From the NCBI GenBank assembly GCA_947568835.1, contig OX387604.1, positions 28,559,351 to 28,623,350 of the forward strand: 64,000 bases of DNA, written 5' to 3'. This DNA is from Protonemura montana (Eukaryota > Arthropoda > Insecta > Plecoptera > Nemouridae). Of this stretch, positions 21,597-35,183 are shown one piece after another. Position numbers and translations under genes: made by a program. A model generated the notes under the pieces. It searched no databases, was not told where the DNA came from, and worked only from the letters and a program-made list of their open reading frames with translations. Position 1 is the stretch's first letter. Every line of letters starts with the position of its first letter.

Positions 21597-21602
21597 AATA
21601 AA
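21597..21602 (+). terminator. possible polyadenylation signal AATAAA
   Basis: AATAAA is followed about 15-25 bases later by a GT-rich stretch (TGTTGTGTTGTAG), the usual arrangement of an animal poly(A) site. It lies just before the 57-bp satellite and could end the signal-peptide gene. Confidence 0.4.
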
Positions 21603-22865
21603 CACTTTCATCTCATTGTTGTGTTGTAGTCGATTGCTGAATGAGTACAGTGGTATTACCGTACAATCAAGTAGATATATTCTAAAATATTGAATGAGTA
21701 CCTACAGTGGTATTACCGTACTATCAAGTAGATATATTCTGAAATATTGAATAAGTACCTACAGTGTTATTACCGTACTATCAAGTAGATATATTCTGAA
21801 ATATTGAATGAGTACCTACAGTGTTATTACCGTACTATCAAGTAGATATATTCTGAAATATTGAATGAGTACCTACAGTGGTATTACCGTACTATCAAGT
21901 AGATATATTCTGAAATATTGAATGAGTACCTACAGTGGTATTACCGTACTATCAAGTAGATATATTCTGAAATATTGAATGAGTACCTACAGTGTTATTA
22001 CCGTACTATCAAGTAGATATATTCTGAAATATTGAATGAGTACCTACAGTGGTATTACCGTACAATCAAGTAGATATATTCTGAAATATTGAATGAGTAC
22101 CTACAGTGGTATAACCGTACTATCAAGTAGATATATTCTGAAATATTGAATGAGTACCTACAGTGTTATTACCGTACTATCAAGTAGATATATTCTGAAA
22201 TATTGAATGAGTACAGTGTTATTACCGTACTATCAAGTAGATATATTCTGAAATATTGAATGAGTACCTACAGTGGTATTACCGTACTATCAAGTAGATA
22301 TATTCTGAAATATTGAATGAGTACCTACAGTGGTATTACCGTACTATCAAGTAGATATATTCTGAAATATTGAATGAGTACCTACAGTGGTATTACCGTA
22401 CTATCAAGTAGATATATTCTGAAATATTGAATGAGTACCTACAGTGGTATAACCGTACTATCAAGCAGATATATTCTGAAATATTGAATGAGTACCTACA
22501 GTGGTATTACCGTACTATCAAGTAGATATATTCTGAAATATTGAATGAGTACCTACAGTGTTATTACCGTACTATCAAGTAGATATATTCTGAAATATTG
22601 AATGAGTACCTACAGTGGTATTACCGTACTATCAAGTAGATATATTCTGAAATATTGAATGAGTACCTACAGTGTTATCACCGTACTATCAAGTAGATAT
22701 ATTCTGAATTATTGAATGAGTACCTACAGTGTTATTACCGTACTATCAAGTAGATATATTCTGAAATATTGAATGAGTACCTACAGTGTTATTACCGTAC
22801 TATCAAGTAGATATATTCTGAAATATTGAATGAGTACCTACAGTGTTATTACCGTACTATCAAGT

Positions 22866-23060
22866 CCTCTCCTCTCCTCTCCCTCCCCTCGCCATTCACA
22901 AACCATGTTGTAAATAATGTAAAAACAAAAAATAAAAACAAAAAAAAAATGTGATCTTTGTAAATACTGTATATAACTGATATATAACTGACGATGCCTA
23001 CACAATTACTATGTAAATGTCTATAGGAAAATAAACAAACAAACAAACAAACAAACAAAC
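22866..23060 (+). mobile_element. LINE-tail-like insertion in satellite, copy 1
   Basis: 195 bp starting with a (CCTCT)n-like pyrimidine stretch and ending in (AAAC)n after GGAAAATAAAC. CAAGT on both sides (22861-22865 and overlapping the tail end) looks like a target-site duplication. The form fits a 5'-truncated non-LTR retrotransposon or SINE 3' end. An open frame on the opposite strand (69 codons, FVCLFVCLF) only reflects the tail. Confidence 0.65.
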
Positions 23061-26000
23061 AAGTAGATATATTCTGAAATATTGAATGAGTACCTACAGT
23101 GGTATTACCGTACTATCAAGTAGATATATTCTGAAATATTGAATGAGTACCTACAGTGGTATTACCGTACTATCAAGTAGATATATTCTGAAATATTGAA
23201 TGAGTACCTACAGTGTTATCACCGTACTATCAAGTAGATATATTCTGAAATATTGAATGAGTACCTACAGTGGTATTACCGTACTATCAAGTAGATATAT
23301 TCTGAAATATTGAATGAGTACCTACAGTGTTATTACCGTACTATCAAGTAGATATATTCTGAAATATTGAATGAGTACCTACAGTGGTATTACCGTACTA
23401 TCAAGTAGATATATTCTGAAATATTGAATGAGTACCTACAGTGTTATTACCGTACTATCAAGTAGATATATTCTGAAATATTGAATAAGTACCTACAGTG
23501 TTATTACCGTACTATCAAGTAGATATATTCTGAAATATTTAATGAGTACCTACAGTGGTATTACCGTACTATCAAGTAGATATATTCTGAAATATTGAAT
23601 GAGTACCTACAGTGTTATTACCGTACTATCAAGTAGATACATTCTGAAATATTGAATGAGTACCTACAGTGGTATTAACGTACTATCAAGTAGATATATT
23701 CTGAAATATTGAATGAGTACCTACAGTGGTATTACCGTACTATCAAGTAGATATATTCTGAAATATTGAATGAGTACCTACAGTGGTATTACCGTACTAT
23801 CAAGTAGATATATTCTGAAATATTGAATGAGTACCTACAGTGGTATTACCGTACTATCAAGTAGATATATTCTGAAATATTGAATGAGTACCTACAGTGT
23901 TATTACCGTACTATCAAGTAGATATATTCTGAAATATTGAATGAGTACCTACAGTGTTATTACCGTACTATCAAGTAGATATATTCTGAAATATTGAATG
24001 AGTACCTACAGTGGTATTACCGTACTATCAAGTAGATATATTCTGAAATATTGAATGAGTACCTACAGTGGTATTACCGTACTATCAAGTAGATATATTC
24101 TGAAATATTGAATGAGTACCTACAGTGGTATTACCGTACTATCAAGTAGATATATTCTGAAATATTGAATGAGTACCTACAGTGGTATTACCGTACTATC
24201 AAGTAGATATATTCTGAAATATTGAATGAGTACCTACAGTGTTATTACCGTACTATCAAGTAGATATATTCTGAAATATTGAATGAGTACCTACAGTGTT
24301 ATTACCGTACTATCAAGTAGATATATTCTGAAATATTGAATGAGTACCTACAGTGGTATTACCGTACTATCAAGTAGATATATTCTGAAATATTGAATGA
24401 GTACCTACAGTGGTATTACCGTACTATCAAGTAGATATATTCTGAAATATTGAATGAGTACCTACAGTGTTATTACCGTACTATCAAGTAGATATATTCT
24501 GAAATATTGAATGAGTACCTACAGTGTTATTACCGTACTATCAAGTAGATATATTCTGAATTATTTAATGAGTACCTACAGTGGTATTACCGTACTATCA
24601 AGTAGATATATTCTGAAATATTGAATGAGTACCTACAGTGGTATTACCGTACTATCAAGTAGATATATTCTGAAATATTGAATGAGTACCTACAGTGTTA
24701 TCACCGTACTATCAAGTAGATATATTCTGAAATATTGAATGAGTACCTACAGTGTTATTACCGTACTATCAAGTAGATATATTCTGAAATATTGAATAAG
24801 TACCTACAGTGTTATTACCGTACTATCAAGTAGATATATTCTGAAATATTGAATGAGTACCTACAGTGTTATTACCGTACAATCAAGTAGATATATTCTG
24901 AAATATTGAATGAGTACCTACAGTGGTATTACCGTACTATCAAGTAGATATATTCTGAAATATTGAATGAGTACCTACAGTGTTATTACCGTACTATCAA
25001 GCAGATATATTCTGAAATATTGAATGAGTACCTACAGTGTTATTACCGTACTATCAAGTAGATATATTCTGAAATATTGAATAAGTACCTACAGTGGTAT
25101 TACCGTACTGGTACTATCAAGCAGATATATTCTGAAATATTGAATGAGTACCTACAGTGTTATTACCGTACTATCAAGCAGATATATTCTGAAATATTGA
25201 ATGAGTACCTACAGTGGTATTACCGTACTATCAAGTAGATATATTCTGAAATATTGAATGAGTACCTACAGTGTTATTACCGTACTATCAAGTAGATATA
25301 TTCTGAAATATTGAATGAGTACCTACAGTGGTATTACCGTACTATCAAGTAGATATATTCTGAAATATTGAATGAGTACCTACAGTGTTATTACCGTACT
25401 ATCAAGCAGATATATTCTGAAATATTGAATGAGTACCTACAGTGTTATTACCGTACTATCAAGTAGATATATTCTGAAATATTGAATAAGTACCTACAGT
25501 GGTATTACCGTACTGGTACTATCAAGCAGATATATTCTGAAATATTGAATGAGTACCTACAGTGGTATTACCGTACTATCAAGTAGATATATTCTGAAAT
25601 ATTGAATGAGTACCTACAGTGGTATTACCGTACTATCAAGTAGATATATTCTGAAATATTGAATGAGTACCTACAGTGGTATTACCGTACTATCAAGTAG
25701 ATATATTCTGAAATATTGAATGAGTACCTACAGTGGTATTAACGTACTATCAAGTAGATATATTCTGAAATATTTAATAAGTACCTACAGTGTTATTACC
25801 GTACTATCAAGTAGATATATTCTGAAATATTGAATGAGTACCTACAGTGTTATTACCGTACTATCAAGTAGATATATTCTGAAATATTTAATAAGTACCT
25901 ACAGTGTTATTACCGTACTATCAAGTAGATATATTCTGAAATATTGAATGAGTACCTACAGTGTTATTACCGTACTATCAAGTAGATATATTCTGAAATA

Positions 26001-27009
26001 TTGAATGAGTACCTACAGTGGTATTACCGTACTATCAAGTAGATATATTCTGAAATATTGAATGAGTACCTACAGTGGTATTAACGTACTATCAAGTAGA
26101 TATATTCTGAAATATTGAATGAATACCTACAGTGTTATTACCGTACTATCAAGTAGATATATTCTGAAATATTGAATGAGTACCTACAGTGTTATTACCG
26201 TACTATCAAGTAGATATATTCTGAAATATTTAATAAGTACCTACAGTGTTATTACCGTACTATCAAGTAGATATATTCTGAAATATTGAATGAGTACCTA
26301 CAGTGTTATTACCGTACTATCAAGTAGATATATTCTGAAATATTTAATAAGTACCTACAGTGTTATTACCGTACTATCAAGTAGATATATTCTGAAATAT
26401 TGAATGAGTACCTACAGTGTTATTACCGTACTATCAAGTAGATATATTCTGAAATATTGAATGAGTACCTACAGTGGTATTACCGTACTATCAAGTAGAT
26501 ATATTCTGAAATATTGAATGAGTACCTACAGTGGTATTAACGTACTATCAAGTAGATATATTCTGAAATATTGAATGAATACCTACAGTGTTATTACCGT
26601 ACTATCAAGTAGATATATTCTGAAATATTGAATGAGTACCTACAGTGTTATTACCGTACTATCAAGTAGATATATTCTGAAATATTGAATGAGTACCTAC
26701 AGTGTTATTACCGTACTATCAAGTAGATATATTCTGAAATATTGAATGAGTACCTACAGTGTTATCACCGTACTATCAAGTAGATATATTCTGAAATATT
26801 GAATGAGTACCTACAGTGTTATTACCGTACTATCAAGTAGATACATTCTGAAATATTGAATGAGTACCTACAGTGGTATTAACGTACTATCAAGTAGATA
26901 TATTCTGAAATATTGAATGAGTACCTACAGTGTTATTACCGTACTATCAAGTAGATATATTCTGAAATATTGAATGAGTACCTACAGTGTTATTACCGTA
27001 CTATCAAGT

Positions 27010-27204
27010 CCTCTCCTCTCCTCTCCCTCCCCTCGCCATTCACAAACCATGTTGTAAATAATGTAAAAACAAAAAATAAAAACAAAAAAAAAATGTGATC
27101 TTTGTAAATACTGTATATAACTGATATATAACTGACGATGCCTACACAATTACTATGTAAATGTCTATAGGAAAATAAACAAACAAACAAACAAACAAAC
27201 AAAC
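27010..27204 (+). mobile_element. LINE-tail-like insertion in satellite, copy 2
   Basis: Same 195 bp in the same monomer position with the same CAAGT junctions, 4144 bp after copy 1. Identical junctions mean it spread with its satellite flanks rather than by a new insertion. Confidence 0.7.
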
Positions 27205-30200
27205 AAGTAGATATATTCTGAAATATTGAATGAGTACCTACAGTGGTATTACCGTACTATCAAGTAGATATATTCTGAAATATTGAATGAGTACCTACAG
27301 TGGTATTACCGTACTATCAAGTAGATATATTCTGAAATATTGAATGAGTACCTACAGTGGTATTACCGTACTATCAAGTAGATATATTCTGAAATATTGA
27401 ATGAGTACCTACAGTGTTATTACCGTACTATCAAGTAGATATATTCTGAAATATTGAATAAGTACCTACAGTGTTATTACCGTACTATCAAGTAGATATA
27501 TTCTGAAATATTTAATGAGTACCTACAGTGGTATTACCGTACTATCAAGTAGATATATTCTGAAATATTGAATGAGTACCTACAGTGGTATTACCGTACT
27601 ATCAAGTAGATATATTCTGAAATATTGAATGAGTACCTACAGTGGTATTACCGTACTATCAAGTAGATATATTCTGAAATATTGAATGAGTACCTACAGT
27701 GGTATTACCGTACTATCAAGTAGATATATTCTGAAATATTGAATGAGTACCTACAGTGTTATTACCGTACTATCAAGTAGATATATTCTGAAATATTGAA
27801 TGAGTACCTACAGTGTTATTACCGTACTATCAAGTAGATATATTCTGAAATATTGAATGAGTACCTACAGTGGTATTACCGTACTATCAAGTAGATATAT
27901 TCTGAAATATTGAATGAGTACCTACAGTGGTATTACCGTACTATCAAGTAGATATATTCTGAAATATTGAATGAGTACCTACAGTGGTATTACCGTACTA
28001 TCAAGTAGATATATTCTGAAATATTGAATGAGTACCTACAGTGGTATTACCGTACTATCAAGTAGATATATTCTGAAATATTGAATGAGTACCTACAGTG
28101 TTATTACCGTACTATCAAGTAGATATATTCTGAAATATTGAATGAGTACCTACAGTGTTATTACCGTACTATCAAGTAGATATATTCTGAAATATTGAAT
28201 GAGTACCTACAGTGGTATTACCGTACTATCAAGTAGATATATTCTGAAATATTGAATGAGTACCTACAGTGGTATTACCGTACTATCAAGTAGATATATT
28301 CTGAAATATTGAATGAGTACCTACAGTGTTATTACCGTACTATCAAGTAGATATATTCTGAAATATTGAATGAGTACCTACAGTGTTATTACCGTACTAT
28401 CAAGTAGATATATTCTGAATTATTTAATGAGTACCTACAGTGGTATTACCGTACTATCAAGTAGATATATTCTGAAATATTGAATGAGTACCTACAGTGG
28501 TATTACCGTACTATCAAGTAGATATATTCTGAAATATTGAATGAGTACCTACAGTGTTATCACCGTACTATCAAGTAGATATATTCTGAAATATTGAATG
28601 AGTACCTACAGTGTTATTACCGTACTATCAAGTAGATATATTCTGAAATATTGAATAAGTACCTACAGTGTTATTACCGTACTATCAAGTAGATATATTC
28701 TGAAATATTGAATGAGTACCTACAGTGTTATTACCGTACAATCAAGTAGATATATTCTGAAATATTGAATGAGTACCTACAGTGGTATTACCGTACTATC
28801 AAGTAGATATATTCTGAAATATTGAATGAGTACCTACAGTGTTATTACCGTACTATCAAGCAGATATATTCTGAAATATTGAATGAGTACCTACTGTGTT
28901 ATTACCGTACTATCAAGTAGATATATTCTGAAATATTGAATAAGTACCTACAGTGGTATTACCGTACTGGTACTATCAAGCAGATATATTCTGAAATATT
29001 GAATGAGTACCTACAGTGTTATTACCGTACTATCAAGTAGATATATTCTGAAATATTGAATGAGTACCTACAGTGGTATTACCGTACTATCAAGTAGATA
29101 TATTCTGAAATATTGAATGAGTACCTACAGTGTTATTACCGTACTATCAAGCAGATATATTCTGAAATATTGAATGAGTACCTACAGTGTTATTACCGTA
29201 CTATCAAGCAGATATATTCTGAAATATTGAATGAGTACCTACAGTGTTATTACCGTACTATCAAGTAGATATATTCTGAAATATTGAATAAGTACCTACA
29301 GTGGTATTACCGTACTATCAAGTAGATATATTCTGAAATATTGAATGAGTACCTACAGTGTTATTACCGTACTATCAAGCAGATATATTCTGAAATATTG
29401 AATAAGTACCTACAGTGTTATTACCGTACTATCAAGTAGATATATTCTGAAATATTGAATGAGTACCTACAGTGGTATTACCGTACTATCAAGTAGATAT
29501 ATTCTGAAATATTGAATGAGTACCTACAGTGGTATTACCGTACTATCAAGTAGATATATTCTGAAATATTGAATGAGTACCTACAGTGTTATTACCGTAC
29601 TATCAAGTAGATATATTCTGAAATATTGAATGAGTACCTACAGTGGTATTACCGTACTATCAAGTAGATATATTCTGAAATATTGAATGAGTACCTACAG
29701 TGTTATTACCGTACAATCAAGTAGATATATTCTGAAATATTGAATGAGTACCTACAGTGGTATTACCGTACTATCAAGTAGATATATTCTGAAATATTGA
29801 ATGAGTACCTACAGTGTTATTACCGTACTATCAAGTAGATATATTCTGAAATATTGAATGAGTACCTACAGTGGTATTACCGTACAATCAAGTAGATATA
29901 TTCTGAAATATTGAATGAGTACCTACAGTGTTATTACCGTACTATCAAGTAGATATATTCTGAAATATTGAATGAGTACCTACAGTGTTATTACCGTACT
30001 ATCAAGTAGATATATTCTGAAATATTGAATGAGTACCTACAGTGTTATTACCGTACTATCAAGTAGATATATTCTGAAATATTGAATGAGTACCTACAGT
30101 GTTATTACCGTACTATCAAGTAGATATATTCTGAAATATTGAATGAGTACCTACAGTGGTATTACCGTACAATCAAGTAGATATATTCTGAAATATTGAA

Positions 30201-31428
30201 TGAGTACCTACAGTGGTATTACCGTACTATCAAGTAGATATATTCTGAAATATTGAATGAGTACCTACAGTGTTATTACCGTACTATCAAGTAGATATAT
30301 TCTGAAATATTGAATGAGTACCTACAGTGGTATTACCGTACAATCAAGTAGATATATTCTGAAATATTGAATGAGTACCTACAGTGGTATAACCGTACTA
30401 TCAAGTAGATATATTCTGAAATATTGAATAAGTACCTACAGTGTTATTACCGTACTATCAAGTAGATATATTCTGAAATATTGAATGAGTACCTACAGTG
30501 TTATTACCGTACTATCAAGTAGATATATTCTGAAATATTGAATGAGTACCTACAGTGGTATTACCGTACTATCAAGTAGATATATTCTGAAATATTGAAT
30601 GAGTACCTACAGTGGTATTACCGTACTATCAAGTAGATATATTCTGAAATATTGAATGAGTACAGTGTTATTACCGTACTATCAAGTAGATATATTCTGA
30701 AATATTGAATGAGTACCTACAGTGGTATTACCGTACTATCAAGTAGATATATTCTGAAATATTGAATGAGTACCTACAGTGGTATTACCGTACTATCAAG
30801 TAGATATATTCTGAAATATTGAATGAGTACCTACAGTGGTATTAACGTACTATCAAGTAGATATATTCTGAAATATTGAATGAGTACCTACAGTGTTATT
30901 ACCGTACTATCAAGTAGATATATTCTGAAATATTGAATGAGTACCTACAGTGTTATTACCGTACTATCAAGTAGATATATTCTGAAATATTGAATGAGTA
31001 CCTACAGTGGTATTACCGTACTATCAAGTAGATATATTCTGAAATATTGAATGAGTACCTACAGTGTTATTACCGTACTATCAAGTAGATATATTCTGAA
31101 ATATTGAATGAGTACCTACAGTGTTATTACCGTACTATCAAGTAGATATATTCTGAAATATTGAATGAGTACCTACAGTGTTATTACCGTACTATCAAGT
31201 AGATATATTCTGAAATATTGAATGAGTACCTACAGTGTTATTACCGTACTATCAAGTAGATATATTCTGAAATATTGAATGAGTACCTACAGTGTTATTA
31301 CCGTACTATCAAGTAGATATATTCTGAAATATTGAATGAGTACCTACAGTGTTATTACCGTACTATCAAGTAGATATATTCTGAAATATTGAATGAGTAC
31401 CTACAGTGTTATTACCGTACTATCAAGT

Positions 31429-31623
31429 CCTCTCCTCTCCTCTCCCTCCCCTCGCCATTCACAAACCATGTTGTAAATAATGTAAAAACAAAAAATAAAA
31501 ACAAAAAAAAAATGTGATCTTTGTAAATACTGTATATAACTGATATATAACTGACGATGCCTACACAATTACTATGTAAATGTCTATAGGAAAATAAACA
31601 AACAAACAAACAAACAAACAAAC
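31429..31623 (+). mobile_element. LINE-tail-like insertion in satellite, copy 3
   Basis: Same 195 bp and junctions, 4419 bp after copy 2. Confidence 0.7.
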
Positions 31624-34600
31624 AAGTAGATATATTCTGAAATATTGAATGAGTACCTACAGTGGTATTACCGTACTATCAAGTAGATATATTCTGAAAT
31701 ATTGAATGAGTACCTACAGTGGTATTACCGTACTATCAAGTAGATATATTCTGAAATATTGAATGAGTACCTACAGTGGTATTACCGTACTATCAAGTAG
31801 ATATATTCTGAAATATTGAATGAGTACCTACAGTGGTATTACCGTACTATCAAGTAGATACATTCTGAAATATTGAATGAGTACCTACAGTGGTATTAAC
31901 GTACTATCAAGTAGATATATTCTGAAATATTGAATGAGTACCTACAGTGTTATTACCGTACTATCAAGTAGATATATTCTGAAATATTGAATGAGTACCT
32001 ACAGTGGTATTACCGTACTATCAAGTAGATATATTCTGAAATATTGAATGAGTACCTACAGTGGTATTACCGTACTATCAAGTAGATATATTCTGAAATA
32101 TTGAATGAGTACCTACAGTGGTATTACCGTACTATCAAGTAGATATATTCTGAAATATTGAATGAGTACCTACAGTGGTATTACCGTACTATCAAGTAGA
32201 TATATTCTGAAATATTGAATGAGTACCTACAGTGGTATAACCGTACTATCAAGTAGATATATTCTGAAATATTGAATGAGTACCTACAGTGTTATTACCG
32301 TACTATCAAGTAGATATATTCTGAAATATTGAATGAGTACCTACAGTGGTATTACCGTACTATCAAGTAGATATATTCTGAAATATTGAATGAGTACCTA
32401 CAGTGGTATTACCGTACTATCAAGTAGATATATTCTGAAATATTGAATGAGTACCTACAGTGTTATTACCGTACTATCAAGTAGATATATTCTGAAATAT
32501 TGAATGAGTACCTACAGTGTTATTACCGTACTATCAAGTAGATATATTCTGAATTATTTAATGAGTACCTACAGTGGTATTACCGTACTATCAAGTAGAT
32601 ATATTCTGAAATATTGAATGAGTACCTACAGTGGTATTACCGTACTATCAAGTAGATATATTCTGAAATATTGAATGAGTACCTACAGTGTTATCACCGT
32701 ACTATCAAGTAGATATATTCTGAAATATTGAATGAGTACCTACAGTGGTATTACCGTACTATCAAGTAGATATATTCTGAAATATTGAATGAGTACCTAC
32801 AGTGGTATTACCGTACTATCAAGTAGATATATTCTGAAATATTGAATGAGTACCTACAGTGTTATTACCGTACTATCAAGTAGATATATTCTGAATTATT
32901 TAATGAGTACCTACAGTGGTATTACCGTACTATCAAGTAGATATATTCTGAAATATTGAATGAGTACCTACAGTGGTATTACCGTACTATCAAGTAGATA
33001 TATTCTGAAATATTGAATGAGTACCTACAGTGTTATCACCGTACTATCAAGTAGATATATTCTGAAATATTGAATGAGTACCTACAGTGGTATTACCGTA
33101 CTATCAAGTAGATATATTCTGAAATATTGAATGAGTACCTACAGTGGTATTACCGTACTATCAAGTAGATATATTCTGAAATATTGAATGAGTACCTACA
33201 GTGTTATCACCGTACTATCAAGTAGATATATTCTGAAATATTGAATGAGTACCTACAGTGGTATTACCGTACTATCAAGTAGATATATTCTGAAATATTT
33301 AATGAGTACCTACAGTGGTATTACCGTACTATCAAGTAGATATATTCTGAAATATTGAATGAGTACCTACAGTGTTATTACCGTACTATCAAGTAGATAT
33401 ATTCTGAAATATTGAATGAGTACCTACAGTGTTATTACCGTACTATCAAGTAGATATATTCTGAAATATTGAATGAGTACAGTGTTATTACCGTACTATC
33501 AAGTAGATATATTCTGAAATATTGAATGAGTACCTACAGTGTTATTACCGTACTATCAAGTAGATATATTCTGAAATATTGAATGAGTACAGTGTTATTA
33601 CCGTACTATCAAGTAGATATATTCTGAAATATTGAATGAGTACCTACAGTGTTATTACCGTACTATCAAGTAGATATATTCTGAAATATTGAATAAGTAC
33701 CTACAGTGGTATTACCGTACTATCAAGCAGATATATTCTGAAATATTGAATGAGTACCTACAGTGTTATTACCGTACTATCAAGCAGATATATTCTGAAA
33801 TATTGAATGAGTACCTACAGTGTTATTACCGTACTATCAAGTAGATATATTCTGAAATATTGAATGAGTACCTACAGTGTTATTACCGTACTATCAAGCA
33901 GATATATTCTGAAATATTGAATGAGTACCTACAGTGTTATTACCGTACAATCAAGTAGATATATTCTGAAATATTGAATGAGTACCTACAGTGGTATTAC
34001 CGTACTATCAAGTAGATATATTCTGAAATATTGAATAAGTACCTACAGTGTTATTACCGTACTATCAAGTAGATATATTCTGAAATATTGAATGAGTACC
34101 TACAGTGTTATTACCGTACTATCAAGTAGATATATTCTGAAATATTGAATGAGTACCTACAGTGGTATTACCGTACTATCAAGTAGATATATTCTGAAAT
34201 ATTGAATGAGTACCTACAGTGGTATTACCGTACTATCAAGTAGATATATTCTGAAATATTGAATGAGTACCTACAGTGGTATTAACGTACTATCAAGTAG
34301 ATATATTCTGAAATATTGAATGAGTACCTACAGTGGTATTACCGTACTATCAAGTAGATATATTCTGAAATATTGAATGAGTACCTACAGTGTTATTACC
34401 GTACTATCAAGTAGATATATTCTGAAATATTGAATGAGTACCTACAGTGTTATTACCGTACAATCAAGTAGATATATTCTGAAATATTTAATGAGTACCT
34501 ACAGTGGTATTACCGTACTATCAAGTAGATATATTCTGAAATATTGAATGAGTACCTACAGTGTTATTACCGTACTATCAAGTAGATATATTCTGAAATA

Positions 34601-35183
34601 TTGAATGAGTACCTACAGTGGTATTACCGTACTATCAAGTAGATATATTCTGAAATATTGAATGAGTACCTACAGTGTTATTACCGTACTATCAAGTAGA
34701 TATATTCTGAAATATTGAATGAGTACCTACAGTGTTATTACCGTACTATCAAGTAGATATATTCTGAAATATTGAATGAGTACCTACAGTGGTATTACCG
34801 TACTATCAAGTAGATATATTCTGAAATATTGAATGAGTACCTACAGTGGTATTACCGTACTATCAAGTAGATATATTCTGAAATATTTAATGAGTACCTA
34901 CAGTGGTATTACCGTACTATCAAGTAGATATATTCTGAAATATTGAATGAGTACCTACAGTGTTATTACCGTACTATCAAGTAGATATATTCTGAAATAT
35001 TGAATGAGTACCTACAGTGGTATTACCGTACTATCAAGTAGATATATTCTGAAATATTGAATGAGTACCTACAGTGGTATTACCGTACTATCAAGTAGAT
35101 ATATTCTGAAATATTTAATGAGTACCTACAGTGGTATTACCGTACTATCAAGTAGATATATTCTGAAATATTGAATGAGTACA

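Larger units (their letters stand above)
21638..35183. repeat. 57-bp satellite array, 13.5 kb
   Basis: About 227 head-to-tail monomers of 57 bp (GAGTACCTACAGTGGTATTA, then CCGTACTATCAAGTAGATAT, then ATTCTGAAATATTGAAT). The commonest variable site is GGTATT versus GTTATT. Rarer markers include GATACATTC, GAATTATTTAATG, AACGTAC, ACAATCAAG, CAAGCAG and a 6-bp insertion (CCGTACTGGTACTATC). Some units lack CCTACAG after GAGTA. Three identical 195-bp insertions interrupt it at the same monomer position, and marker variants recur in order after each one, so the array has a higher-order structure of about 4.1-4.4 kb. No reading frame or gene is present. Confidence 0.97.

Noticed and set aside
22849-31621. 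Three identical 69-codon minus-strand frames (MFVCLFVCLF...)
   Set aside because: They read the (AAAC)n tail and body of the retroelement-like insert backwards and are copies by satellite amplification, not a gene family.
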